The position numbers and the translations under genes were made by a program. Below, piece by piece: positions 18,971-27,951 of a DNA stretch of 64,000 bases (the stretch's first letter is position 1; every line of letters begins with the position of its first letter). This DNA is from Bacteroides luti. GTDB lineage: Bacteria > Bacteroidota > Bacteroidia > Bacteroidales > Bacteroidaceae. The stretch spans positions 1 through 64,000 of the forward strand of contig NZ_FQTV01000017.1 of the NCBI RefSeq assembly GCF_900128905.1, given 5' to 3'. The notes beneath the pieces are model-generated. The model was given only the letters and a program-made list of their open reading frames with translations, did no database searches and was not told the DNA's origin.

Positions 18971-20155
18971 ATGATGGAAGCAAAACAAAAGAAATATACC
19001 AGTTTGGGGCAAGTCATGAAACGTGAATGTAAGCGTTTGGTGTCGCGCCCGCTTTATCTCTTTTGTATGGTCATAGCACCCATGTTCTGCTATATTTTCT
19101 TTACCACATTAATGGGATCCGGACTTCCAACAGATCTTCCTATTGGTGCAGTTGATTTAGACAATTCATCTACTTCACGCTCAATTCTTAGGAATCTGGA
19201 TGCTTTCGAACAAACAAAGATTGTTGCCAGATATGAAAGTTTTGATGATGCAAGAATAGCCATGCAACGAGGAGATATTTACGGATTCTTTTATATTCCT
19301 GAAGATTTAGCCTCAAAAGCAATAAGCAGTCGCCAACCTAGAATATCTTTTTATACAAATAATTCTTATCTGATTGCCGGTTCTTTGCTTTTCAAAGACA
19401 TGAAAATGATGTCAGAACTAGCGGGCGGAGCCTTATCGCGTGCCACACTTTATGCTAAGGGTGCAACCGAAGAACAAGCGATGGCTATTTTACAGCCAAT
19501 AGTAATTGACACACATCCTCTAAATAATCCATGGCTCAATTACTCTGTTTATTTGTGTAATACTCTTGTTCCGGGAATATTGATGATACTCATATTTATG
19601 ACGACAGTCTATTCTATTGGAGTTGAGATTAAAGAAAGAACTGCCAGAGAATGGTTAAGACTAGGCAATAATTCTATCTATATATCATTAGCAGGAAAGC
19701 TGATACCACAAACAATAGTGTTCTTTGTGATGAGTATCTTTTATAATACCTATCTCTACGGATATTTACATTTTCCTTGCAATAGTGGTATTTTACCAAT
19801 GATTTTTGCTTCTCTACTTTTGGTTCTTGCATCGCAAGCCTGCGGAGTAGTAATGATAGGCACTTTCCCCACATTGCGTCTGGGACTGAGCTTTGCTTCA
19901 CTATGGGGAGTTATTTCCTTCTCTATTTCAGGATTCTCATTTCCGGTAATGGCTATGCATCCAGTACTTCAGGGTCTATCAAATCTATTTCCATTAAGAC
20001 ATTATTTCTTAATTTACGTAGATCAGGCACTTAATGGATATAGTATGGTATATTCCTGGACAAACTACACGGCATTACTGCTATTTATTATGTTACCATT
20101 TGCTGTAATGCAAAGACTAAAGAGTGCTTTAATTTATTATAAATATATGCCATAA
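18971..20155 (+). CDS. ABC-2 type transporter permease (first of two)
   Basis: 394 aa. One N-terminal membrane helix (YLFCMVIAPMFCYIFFTTL), a roughly 150-residue periplasmic domain with the ABC-2 pattern LPIGAVDLDNSSTSRSI, then five C-terminal helices (about 195-385). Two adjacent ATG codons follow the HlyD stop by 2 bp. Its stop overlaps the ATG of the next permease by one base, indicating translational coupling. No ATP-binding subunit is encoded in this operon. Confidence 0.9.
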   Translation: MMEAKQKKYTSLGQVMKRECKRLVSRPLYLFCMVIAPMFCYIFFTTLMGSGLPTDLPIGAVDLDNSSTSRSILRNLDAFEQTKIVARYESFDDARIAMQRGDIYGFFYIPEDLASKAISSRQPRISFYTNNSYLIAGSLLFKDMKMMSELAGGALSRATLYAKGATEEQAMAILQPIVIDTHPLNNPWLNYSVYLCNTLVPGILMILIFMTTVYSIGVEIKERTAREWLRLGNNSIYISLAGKLIPQTIVFFVMSIFYNTYLYGYLHFPCNSGILPMIFASLLLVLASQACGVVMIGTFPTLRLGLSFASLWGVISFSISGFSFPVMAMHPVLQGLSNLFPLRHYFLIYVDQALNGYSMVYSWTNYTALLLFIMLPFAVMQRLKSALIYYKYMP

Positions 20156-21417
20156 TGAAAGAAGCAACTTTCAAAGATAAGATATCAGAAGGAATACATG
20201 ACCTTTTTTATATATGGAAAAGGGAATTCCAGACAACTTTCAGAGATCAGGGAGTTTTGATCTTTTTCATTCTTGTACCACTTATGTATCCATTAATATA
20301 TGGATTCATATATACAAATGAAGTAGTTCGGGAAGTTCCGGTTATAGTTGTTGATGACTCTCATTCTTCATTGAGCCGTGAATTTATACGAAAAGTTGAT
20401 GCGACTGCCGATGTTGAAATAAAGACTTATTGCAGCAATATGGAAGAAGCAAAACAGCTGATGAAAGAAAGGAAGGCTTATGGCTTGATATATGTTCCAA
20501 GTAATTTCAGTAAAGACATTGCACTGGGGAAACAGACTAAAGTGAGCATCTATTGTGATATGAGTGGATTACTTTATTACAAAGGCATTTTGCTTTCAGC
20601 CACAGCTGTATCTTTAGACATGAATAAGAATATCAAAATCAGTCGTGCTGGAAATACAACCAACCGACAAGATGAAATAACAGCACGTCCAATAGATTAC
20701 GATAATGTAGCTTTGTTTAATCCACAAAATGGTTTTGCAGCATTCCTTATTCCGGCCGTACTTATTTTATTGATACAGCAAACTTTATTGTTAGGTATTG
20801 GACTTTCAGCAGGAACTGCACGCGAACATAATAGATTTAAGGACTTGGTGCCTATCAATCGTCATTATAACGGAACGCTAAGAATTGTCATGGGTAAAGG
20901 CTTAAGCTACTTCATGGTATATTCTATTATTTCTGTTTATGTGCTCTGCGTAGTTCCACGTATTTTCAGTCTAAACCAGATTGGACAGCCAGATGCTTTA
21001 ACTCTGTTTATGTTACCCTATCTGGCCGCTTGCATATTCTTTGCCATGACTGCTTCCATTGCCATTCGTAACAGAGAAACCTGCATGCTTATTTTTGTAT
21101 TTACGTCGGTTCCTTTGCTATTCATTTCTGGAATCTCATGGCCTGGAGCAGCTATTCCTGCATTCTGGAAATATGTATCTTACATATTCCCTTCCACTTT
21201 TGGGATCAACGGTTTTGTAAGAATCAACAATATGGGGGCATCATTAAATGAAATCTCAACAGAATATAAAGCCCTTTGGATACAGGCAGGAGTCTATTTT
21301 CTTACCACTTGCTGGGTTTATCGCTGGCAGATACTGAGCAGTCGTAAGCATGTATTAGATCGATACAAAGAAATGAAAGCCAAACAACAACTCTCATCCA
21401 GAGAAATTACAGACTAA
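20155..21417 (+). CDS. ABC-2 type transporter permease (second of two)
   Basis: 420 aa, paralogous to the preceding permease: membrane helix GVLIFFILVPLMYPLIYGFI, periplasmic domain beginning VPVIVVDDSHSSLSREFIR, then C-terminal helices from about 200 to 385. The N-terminal EFQTTFRDQGV segment is typical of the YhhJ/YbhR type. It probably forms a heterodimer with the upstream permease. It ends at a strong terminator, so the MsbA-like gene beyond is a separate unit. Confidence 0.9.
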   Translation: MKEATFKDKISEGIHDLFYIWKREFQTTFRDQGVLIFFILVPLMYPLIYGFIYTNEVVREVPVIVVDDSHSSLSREFIRKVDATADVEIKTYCSNMEEAKQLMKERKAYGLIYVPSNFSKDIALGKQTKVSIYCDMSGLLYYKGILLSATAVSLDMNKNIKISRAGNTTNRQDEITARPIDYDNVALFNPQNGFAAFLIPAVLILLIQQTLLLGIGLSAGTAREHNRFKDLVPINRHYNGTLRIVMGKGLSYFMVYSIISVYVLCVVPRIFSLNQIGQPDALTLFMLPYLAACIFFAMTASIAIRNRETCMLIFVFTSVPLLFISGISWPGAAIPAFWKYVSYIFPSTFGINGFVRINNMGASLNEISTEYKALWIQAGVYFLTTCWVYRWQILSSRKHVLDRYKEMKAKQQLSSREITD

Positions 21418-21460
21418 ACTTTATTGTGCAGATACAGTAAAACAAATTATTATAGTACAG

Positions 21461-21492
21461 ACGGGAGTAAGCGTTATTACTCCCGTTTTTTT
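21461..21492 (+). terminator. Terminator of the efflux operon
   Basis: ACGGGAGTAA (21461-21470) pairs perfectly with TTACTCCCGT (21477-21486), followed by TTTTTT. Confidence 0.92.
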
Positions 21493-21524
21493 ATGTAACA
21501 GACTGCTGTATCAGATTTTATATA

Positions 21525-21532
21525 TATCTTTG
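21525..21532 (+). promoter_or_regulatory. -7 box of the MsbA-like gene
   Basis: TATCTTTG fits TAnnTTTG, 24 bp before the ATG and just after the preceding terminator. The -33 region lacks a clear TTTG. Confidence 0.5.
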
Positions 21533-21556
21533 TCGCAAACTTTATAATAAAAAACA

Positions 21557-23386
21557 ATGAAAGAATTTTTCCAGATTTTAAGAAGGTTTGTACCTCCTTA
21601 CAAAAAGTTTTTAATACTTAATATCCTATCAAATGTCCTTTCGGCGATACTTAATATCTTTTCTTTTTCTCTCATAATTCCGATTCTGCAAATCCTGTTC
21701 AAACTCAGTGATCAGGTTTATAAGTTTATTCCGTGGGATGCTGACATGAGCATGAAAAAGATTGCTTTAAATAACTTCTACTATTATGTAACCGAGTTAA
21801 TTAAAACATACGGACCCAGCAAGACTTTGCTTATTCTGGGACTCTTTCTGTCTATTATGACATTCATGAAGACAGGTACCTATATACTAACCTTTGCAAC
21901 TATTATCCCTATCAGAACCGGAGTTGTAAGAGATATACGTGGCCAGTTTTACAAAAAGCTGCTTAATCTGCCTCTCAGTTTCTATTCAGAAGAGCGCAAA
22001 GGAGATATCATGGCAAGAATGAGCGGCGACGTTCAGGAAATTGAAACTTCCATAATGAGTAGCCTTGATATGATATTTAAGAATCCTATTCTTATTATTA
22101 TGTATTTCGGAACATTACTTGCTATTAGCTGGGAACTCACCCTGTTTACAATAGCCGTACTTCCAGGAATGGGTTGGTTAATGGGAACTATAGGAAAGAA
22201 ACTTAAAAGAAAATCACTTATAGCACAGAGCCAATGGAGTGATATGATGTCTCAGATGGAAGAAACATTAGGTGGACTTCGTATTATTAAAGCATTCAAT
22301 GCGGAACATAAAATGGATGATCGCTTTAATCGCTGTAATAACGAATATCGTCATACAATAAGCAAAGTAAATACTCGTCAACAGATGTCGGGCCCAATGA
22401 GCGAATTCCTGGGTACAGTGCTTATTGTAATTGTTTTATGGTTTGGAGGAACATTGATTTTAAGAAACTCTTCGACTATTGATGCACCATCTTTTATTTT
22501 CTATCTGGTAATTCTTTACAGCCTTATTAACCCACTAAAAGATTTTTCGAAAGCAGCCTATTCCGTACCTAAGGGACTTGCTTCCATGCAACGTGTAGAC
22601 AAGATTCTGCAGGCGGAAAATTCAATGGAAATTTCAGAGAATCCAACTCCTATCAAAGATCTAAAAGATAAGATTGTATACAAAGATGTATCATTCAAAT
22701 ATGAATCAGAATATGTATTAAAGCATATTAATCTTGTTATTCCTAAAGGTAAAACAATAGCTCTTGTAGGACAATCTGGTTCTGGAAAATCGACTCTTGT
22801 TGATCTTCTTCCTCGCTTCTATGATGTTACTGAAGGAGAAATTCTTATTGATGGTGTGAATGTAAAAGATACCACACTGTATGACTTAAGAAGCATTATG
22901 GGAAATGTAAATCAGGAAGCAATTTTGTTTAATGACACATTCTATCATAATATTGCTTTCGGAGTTGAAAATGCAACAATGGAGCAGGTTATTGAAGCTG
23001 CTAAGATTGCAAATGCACACGAGTTTATTATGGCAAGTGAAAAAGGCTATGAAACAAATATTGGCGACCGCGGAGGTAAACTATCTGGTGGACAACGTCA
23101 GCGAATCAGTATAGCACGCGCCATACTTAAAAACCCTCCGATCCTGATTCTGGACGAAGCTACTTCTGCTCTTGATACAGAATCTGAACGTATGGTACAA
23201 GAAGCACTTGATAATTTGATGAAGAATCGCACAACGATTGCCATCGCTCACCGTTTATCTACTATTAAGAATGCTGACGAAATCTGTGTTCTTCATGAAG
23301 GTGAAATTGTAGAACGTGGAAAGCATGATGAGTTAATCGAGCTAGATGGTTATTACAGACGTTTGTGTGATATGCAAGGATTCTGA
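21557..23386 (+). CDS. ABC exporter, MsbA-like (permease and ATPase fused)
   Basis: 609-aa half-transporter. Residues about 1-330 hold six membrane helices with the coupling-loop segment EERKGDIMARMSGDVQEIE. The nucleotide-binding domain has Walker A GQSGSGKST (near 410), signature LSGGQRQRI (near 515), Walker B ILILDEATSALD and the H-loop IAIAHRLST. Members flip lipid A core or other lipids, or export drugs; MsbA is the best guess but lipid specificity cannot be read from sequence. Monocistronic between two terminators. Confidence 0.92.
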   Translation: MKEFFQILRRFVPPYKKFLILNILSNVLSAILNIFSFSLIIPILQILFKLSDQVYKFIPWDADMSMKKIALNNFYYYVTELIKTYGPSKTLLILGLFLSIMTFMKTGTYILTFATIIPIRTGVVRDIRGQFYKKLLNLPLSFYSEERKGDIMARMSGDVQEIETSIMSSLDMIFKNPILIIMYFGTLLAISWELTLFTIAVLPGMGWLMGTIGKKLKRKSLIAQSQWSDMMSQMEETLGGLRIIKAFNAEHKMDDRFNRCNNEYRHTISKVNTRQQMSGPMSEFLGTVLIVIVLWFGGTLILRNSSTIDAPSFIFYLVILYSLINPLKDFSKAAYSVPKGLASMQRVDKILQAENSMEISENPTPIKDLKDKIVYKDVSFKYESEYVLKHINLVIPKGKTIALVGQSGSGKSTLVDLLPRFYDVTEGEILIDGVNVKDTTLYDLRSIMGNVNQEAILFNDTFYHNIAFGVENATMEQVIEAAKIANAHEFIMASEKGYETNIGDRGGKLSGGQRQRISIARAILKNPPILILDEATSALDTESERMVQEALDNLMKNRTTIAIAHRLSTIKNADEICVLHEGEIVERGKHDELIELDGYYRRLCDMQGF

Positions 23387-23418
23387 TTTAGACTATAATA
23401 GAATAATTCTTTATATAT

Positions 23419-23450
23419 GGGCTGTTCATTGAACAGTCCTATTTTTTTTG
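23419..23450 (+). terminator. Terminator of the MsbA-like gene
   Basis: GGGCTGTTC, loop ATT, GAACAGTCC (one G-U pair), followed by a run of eight T. Confidence 0.88.
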
Positions 23451-23607
23451 TTTTTTCCTTCCATTTTCTACTTGGAACCATTTACAGGACTAGAATCTCA
23501 GAGACTTTACCTTAATATCAGAAGAGTAACTTATTTATTAGTCTTCTTTAATAAAATCAAAATAATTCATCAATTAACATAATTTACACAAGCAATGTAT
23601 TGCTAAT

Positions 23608-23640
23608 TACGAAATATTCGTAGATTTGCGATACAATCGT
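23608..23640 (+). promoter_or_regulatory. blaI promoter with overlapping inverted-repeat operator
   Basis: TACGAA-ATA-TTCGTA (23608-23622) abuts the -7 box TAGATTTG (23621-23628). A further TCGTA half-site follows at 23636-23640. Sites of this kind over the promoter are typical of autoregulated BlaI/MecI repressors. Confidence 0.6.
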
Positions 23641-23655
23641 AATAAACTTATAATC

Positions 23656-24018
23656 ATGGAAAAGCTAACAAATCAGGAAGAAGAAGTAATGATCTACATT
23701 TGGGAGATAGGCCCATGCTATGTAAAAGACATTGTTACAAAGTTTCCCGAGCCATATCCTCCTTATACAACTATTGCTTCAATAGTGAAGAATCTTGAGA
23801 GGAAAGAATATCTATCCTCAAAAAGATATGGGAACACTTATGAATACACTCCTCTTATTAAAGAAACTGAATACAAAAAAACATTTATGAGTGGAGTTGT
23901 TCGTAATTACTTCGAAAACTCATACAAGGAAATGGTTTCTTTCTTTGCACGCGAACATAAAATTTCGGCAGATGAATTGAAAGAGATCATTAATCAGATA
24001 GAGAAAGGAAAAGAATAA
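23656..24018 (+). CDS. BlaI/MecI family transcriptional repressor
   Basis: 120-aa winged-helix protein starting MEKLTNQEEEVMIYIW. The recognition region PPYTTIASIVKNLERKEYLS and the wing AKRYGNTYEYTPLI-like stretch are typical. The C-terminal helices (SYKEMVSFFAREHKI, ELKEIINQIEKGK) form the dimer interface and carry the site that the partner peptidase would inactivate. The start at 23656 is preferred over 23626, which overlaps the -7 box. It lies 20 bp upstream of the M56 sensor, the standard pairing. Targets in Bacteroides are largely unknown; beta-lactam response should not be assumed. Confidence 0.92.
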   Translation: MEKLTNQEEEVMIYIWEIGPCYVKDIVTKFPEPYPPYTTIASIVKNLERKEYLSSKRYGNTYEYTPLIKETEYKKTFMSGVVRNYFENSYKEMVSFFAREHKISADELKEIINQIEKGKE

Positions 24019-24038
24019 CCACATTAATAAATTGTACT

Positions 24039-25652
24039 ATGGCAACCGAGCTCATCTATTTTTTAAAGATAAATATTGGTATAGCTTTGTTTTATGCCTT
24101 TTATCGTTTATTCTTTTATCGCGACACCTTTTTCCAGTGGCGAAGATATGCACTGCTTTCATTTCTAGTTATTTCTCTCTTCTACCCTCTAATGAATATT
24201 CAGGATTGGGTAAAAGAGCAAGAACCTATAAACCAGATCGCGACTATTTACGCACAAACTATTTTACCCGATATCGTGATTAAGCCTGACAACAGCGACA
24301 AGTGGACTGAAATAATCACTAATATAGTACCATACGTTTACTATTCAGGAGTGATATTATTATTTATGCGTTTTATAGTCCAGTTATTCAGCATTTGTAT
24401 TCTGGCTTTACGCAGTAAGAGAGCAAAGATCAACGGAATAACAGTGAGAATACCTGTAAAAGCCTCAGCTCCTTTTTCATTTTTCCGCTGGATATTTATA
24501 TCACCGGAATTACATACGGAGAAAGAAGCTAAAGAGATTCTGGTACACGAAGAAACGCATGTAGAACAAATGCATTCCATCGATGTAATTCTCAGTGAAA
24601 TTATAACCATCTTATGCTGGATAAACCCATTTGTATGGTTACTAAAAAGAGAGATTCGTAACAATCTTGAGTACATGGCGGATGATAATGTAATTCTATC
24701 CGGACACGATACAAAAAGTTATCAATACCATTTATTAGGATTGGCAAACCAAAAGGCTGCAGCAAATTTATATAATAGTTTTAATGTATTACCTCTTAAA
24801 AACAGAATTACCATGATGAACAAAAAAAGAACAAAGAATATCGGTAAAACAAAGTATGCGATATTCATTCCTCTAGCAGTCTTACTAATGTTGGTTAGCA
24901 ACATTGAAGCTGTTGCGAGAGTAACAAGTAAATTAACAAAAGATCTTGATGTTTCATTGACTAAAAATGAATCAGCTCCTGAGACCGCATCTTACGCACT
25001 AGCCCCAATTACGCAGGAAACTGACTCTGCAAAGCCTAAAAAAAGCAATATTTACACCGCTGTAGAAGAAATGCCTAGATATCCTGGAGGCGAACAAGCT
25101 TTATTAAAATATATTGTAACTAATCTAAAATATCCTGTTGAAGCACAAAAAGCAAAAGAAGAGGGAAAAGTATATATACGTTTTACCGTAAACGAAAATG
25201 GCTATGTTAAAGACCCAACTGTGCTGAGAAGTGTATCACCTTTATTAGATAATGAAGCCAAAAGAATAATCAGTACTATGCCAAAGTGGATTCCGGGAAA
25301 ACAAAAAGGGAAAAATGTTAGCGTATATTATGTCATACCTATTCTATTCAAGTTAGACGGTTCTCCTGCCAATTTAAAGAGAAACACTTCTGAAAAGAAT
25401 CAAGTTACGGTAATTGGCTATGGAGCTAAGTCTGATTCTAACATCAAGACTTCACAAACAACGATAAACGAAATAAATAGTGCCAATCCTCCACTTTACA
25501 TTTTGGATGGTAAGGAAATATCTGGTGCAGAAATGAAGAAGTTAGACCCTAACAGCATTCAATCGATTAATGTTTTAAAAAATAAGGCTGCTACTGATAT
25601 ATACGGAGATAAAGGCGTAAATGGCGTTATTTTGATTACTCTAAAAGATTAG
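24039..25652 (+). CDS. M56 (BlaR1-type) metallopeptidase with TonB and receptor-plug-like C-terminus
   Basis: 537 aa in three parts. Residues 1-270 are the BlaR1-type membrane peptidase with zinc motif HEETH (near residue 171) and the downstream NLEYMADDNV glutamate. After a membrane helix (YAIFIPLAVLLMLVSNIEAVA, near 273) comes a TonB C-terminal domain (about 340-440, EGKVYIRFTVNENGYVKDP). The last 85 residues resemble the plug of SusC-type receptors (PLYILDGKEI, IQSINVLKNKAATDIYG, GVNGVILITLK). Activation would involve cleavage of the upstream BlaI repressor. The peptidase-TonB-plug fusion recurs in Bacteroidetes. Its 3' half was duplicated next door. Confidence 0.9.
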   Translation: MATELIYFLKINIGIALFYAFYRLFFYRDTFFQWRRYALLSFLVISLFYPLMNIQDWVKEQEPINQIATIYAQTILPDIVIKPDNSDKWTEIITNIVPYVYYSGVILLFMRFIVQLFSICILALRSKRAKINGITVRIPVKASAPFSFFRWIFISPELHTEKEAKEILVHEETHVEQMHSIDVILSEIITILCWINPFVWLLKREIRNNLEYMADDNVILSGHDTKSYQYHLLGLANQKAAANLYNSFNVLPLKNRITMMNKKRTKNIGKTKYAIFIPLAVLLMLVSNIEAVARVTSKLTKDLDVSLTKNESAPETASYALAPITQETDSAKPKKSNIYTAVEEMPRYPGGEQALLKYIVTNLKYPVEAQKAKEEGKVYIRFTVNENGYVKDPTVLRSVSPLLDNEAKRIISTMPKWIPGKQKGKNVSVYYVIPILFKLDGSPANLKRNTSEKNQVTVIGYGAKSDSNIKTSQTTINEINSANPPLYILDGKEISGAEMKKLDPNSIQSINVLKNKAATDIYGDKGVNGVILITLKD

Positions 25653-25663
25653 TAAACAATAAA

Positions 25664-25787
25664 AAATGAACGGTTGATATTCTTTATTACAGCATACATC
25701 ATTTATTAGGATTGGCAAATCAAAAGGCTGCAAAAAATTTATATAACATTTTTAATGTATTACCTCTAAAAAAACAGAATAACCTTG
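25664..25787 (+). pseudogene. Duplication junction: TPR-gene 5' stub joined to a frameshifted M56-gene fragment
   Basis: 25664-25706 copies the first bases of the TPR gene at 26718 (GGTTGATATTCTTT, then an AGCATACA-CATTTAT stretch). It then switches into a copy of the M56 gene interior (TTAGGATTGGCAAA, AAAAGGCTGCA, TTTAATGTATTACCTC). One extra A in the A-run near 25766-25773 shifts the frame relative to the intact gene. The switch occurs at CATTTAT, which both parents share. Confidence 0.8.
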
Positions 25788-26705
25788 ATGAACAAAAAAA
25801 GAACAAGAAACATCGGTAAAACAAAATATGCAATATTTATTCATCTTGCAGCCTTGCTAATGCTGGTAAGCAACTTTGAAGCCGTTGCCAAAGTAACAAG
25901 TAAATCAACAAAAGGAGTTAATGTATCATTGACTAGAAATGAATTAACTCCTGAGGTTGCAATTTATACACCAGCCCCAATAACACATGAAACCGACTCT
26001 GCAAATCCTAAAAAAAGCAATGTTTTCACTGCAGTAGAAGAAATGCCTAAATATCCCGGTGGCGATCAAGAATTATTAAAATATCTTGCTGCTAATTTAA
26101 AGTATCCTATTGAAGCACAACAAAATAAAATAGAAGGGAAAGTCTATATTCGCTTTATCGTAACAGAAGATGGAGATATTGATAAAGCCACAGTCATGAA
26201 ATCATTAAATAAAGAGTGTGACGAAGAAGCTCTTCGGGTTATTAAAGGTATGCCAAAATGGGAACCAGGAAAACAAAACGGAGTAAACGCATCGGTTTAT
26301 TACGTTATTCCATTTCACTTCTCACTTAATAAGAACAAAACTATAACAACAGAAAACACTTTAGCAAAAAATGGTGCACCTGAAGAACCTTATCCTTATA
26401 CAACCGTACAAGAAAAGCCTCGTTTTCCCGGAGGAGAATATGCTTTGATGCAGCTTATTTTTAAAAATCTAAAATATCCAATTATATCCAGGGAAAATGG
26501 AGTAAAAGGAAAAGTTTATGTTCGTTTTACTATCACAGAAGATGGAACTGTAAAGAATCCTAAAATTATACGTCCTCTTGATGATTTTTGCAACCAAGAA
26601 GTTATCCGAATAATAAGAATTATACCCAAATGGATTCCAGGCAAGCAAAATGGCGTTAATGTTCCAGTCTACATTGATCTTCCAATAACATTCGAGATAA
26701 ATTAA
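25788..26705 (+). CDS. Truncated paralogue of the M56-TonB protein carrying two TonB domains
   Basis: 305 aa starting MNKKRTRNIGKTKYAIF, the region around residue 260 of the neighbouring M56 protein. It therefore has the membrane anchor and periplasmic part but no peptidase. The first TonB domain (about 95-190, EGKVYIRFIVTEDGDID) matches the parent. Instead of the plug-like tail there is a second TonB domain (about 215-305, KGKVYVRFTITEDGTVK). The frame is intact and long, so it may work as an anchored TonB-like protein, although it arose from a partial tandem duplication. Confidence 0.8.
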   Translation: MNKKRTRNIGKTKYAIFIHLAALLMLVSNFEAVAKVTSKSTKGVNVSLTRNELTPEVAIYTPAPITHETDSANPKKSNVFTAVEEMPKYPGGDQELLKYLAANLKYPIEAQQNKIEGKVYIRFIVTEDGDIDKATVMKSLNKECDEEALRVIKGMPKWEPGKQNGVNASVYYVIPFHFSLNKNKTITTENTLAKNGAPEEPYPYTTVQEKPRFPGGEYALMQLIFKNLKYPIISRENGVKGKVYVRFTITEDGTVKNPKIIRPLDDFCNQEVIRIIRIIPKWIPGKQNGVNVPVYIDLPITFEIN

Positions 26706-26717
26706 AGAATAAACAAT

Positions 26718-27908
26718 ATGAAAAATCAAAGGTTGATATTCTTTCTTATAGCATACAGCATTTATATATTCAATGCTAGCGCACAAAAGGTTTCAATACA
26801 GCAAGCTATACAACAATCTAATTATCCGTTGGCTATACAACTGATTGATAAAGAAAAGCCAACCTTTGATTTAGAGATGCAAAAAGTTACGTGCCTGAAA
26901 ATGATGAATAACTTTTCGAGCGCAATACCTTTGCTTGAAAGTATATCTTCCAGATATTCTCCCAATGTATATTGCTTAAGAGAACTGGCCGATTGTTATC
27001 AACAGATTGAAGATTATAAAAAATCAGAAAATTGTCTTCAAAGCGCATTAAGTCTATCTCCTGATAATTCTGTATTACTACGTTTATTGGGAGAAAATTA
27101 CGATCAGGAAGGGAAAAAAGATTCTGCCATTGTTTATTATAAAAAGACGATTGAAAAGAATCCGGCAGATTTTGTGACCGCTCAAAAGCTGGCAAAACTA
27201 TATCTGAAAAAAGATCAGTTGGAAGATGTTATCAGTTTAACGAATCAATATCTTAAACAAGATTCACTCAATGTTCAAATGAATAAGCTTAGTGGGGCTG
27301 CTTATTGTCTTTCGCACAGATATTCAAAAGCCATTGAGCAATTACAGAAAATCGAAGCAGCAGACAGCACTTACGACACAAATTATTTCCTGGGAATGAG
27401 TCATTATGGAAATAATAATTATTTCAATGCCATTAAATACCTCAAGAAGGTATATCAAAAAGATAGTACCAGCCTCAGCAACATTTACTATCTGGGGAAT
27501 GCTTATGGGGAATGTTTCAATTCTCCTAAAGCAATAGAGTACTTAAACAAAGGTATTTGCATTGCCCAGAAGGTAGACTCCGTACTTTATAACTTTTATA
27601 TGACTCTTTCAACAGCCTATCATACTGAGAAAAAATATAAAGAAGAGATAACTGCTTTATCAGAGGCTTACAAGCGCATGCCCACTCATTCACTTTTACT
27701 CTACAAGATTGGCTCAATATATGATATTGCACTGAAAGACGAGCAGAACACGAAATATTATCTGGAATTATTTATCAGTAAGATTCAGCAAGGAGTAAAA
27801 GACAAATACGAGAAAACAGGGAAAGACGTTGATCAGATGTATCTCTTATCTGCAAAAAGAAGGCTGGATGAACTCAAAGAAAAGAAACTAGCCCAAAAGA
27901 ATAAATAA
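26718..27908 (+). CDS. Secreted tetratricopeptide repeat protein
   Basis: 396 aa with a signal peptide (LIFFLIAYSIYIFNASAQ). At least six TPR units follow; recognisable ones include LRELADCYQQIEDYKKSENCL (about 85), LLGENYDQEGKKDSAIVYY (about 120), FLGMSHYGNNNYFNAIKYL (about 220) and YLGNAYGECFNSPKAIEYL (about 255). The C-terminus is lysine-rich. Likely a periplasmic scaffold. It lies 12 bp after the truncated TonB paralogue, so it is probably in the blaI operon. Confidence 0.88.
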   Translation: MKNQRLIFFLIAYSIYIFNASAQKVSIQQAIQQSNYPLAIQLIDKEKPTFDLEMQKVTCLKMMNNFSSAIPLLESISSRYSPNVYCLRELADCYQQIEDYKKSENCLQSALSLSPDNSVLLRLLGENYDQEGKKDSAIVYYKKTIEKNPADFVTAQKLAKLYLKKDQLEDVISLTNQYLKQDSLNVQMNKLSGAAYCLSHRYSKAIEQLQKIEAADSTYDTNYFLGMSHYGNNNYFNAIKYLKKVYQKDSTSLSNIYYLGNAYGECFNSPKAIEYLNKGICIAQKVDSVLYNFYMTLSTAYHTEKKYKEEITALSEAYKRMPTHSLLLYKIGSIYDIALKDEQNTKYYLELFISKIQQGVKDKYEKTGKDVDQMYLLSAKRRLDELKEKKLAQKNK

Positions 27909-27951
27909 AGCTTCAAAGGCAATTCGTATTTAATTCACTGTTGAAATATCA

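Noticed and set aside
20155..23386. MsbA-like protein as the missing ATPase of the ABC-2 permeases
   Set aside because: It has its own membrane domain, its own -7 box and is separated by a strong terminator.
24032..24283. 83-codon open frame overlapping the start of the M56 gene
   Set aside because: It is out of phase with the M56 frame, whose motifs are unambiguous.
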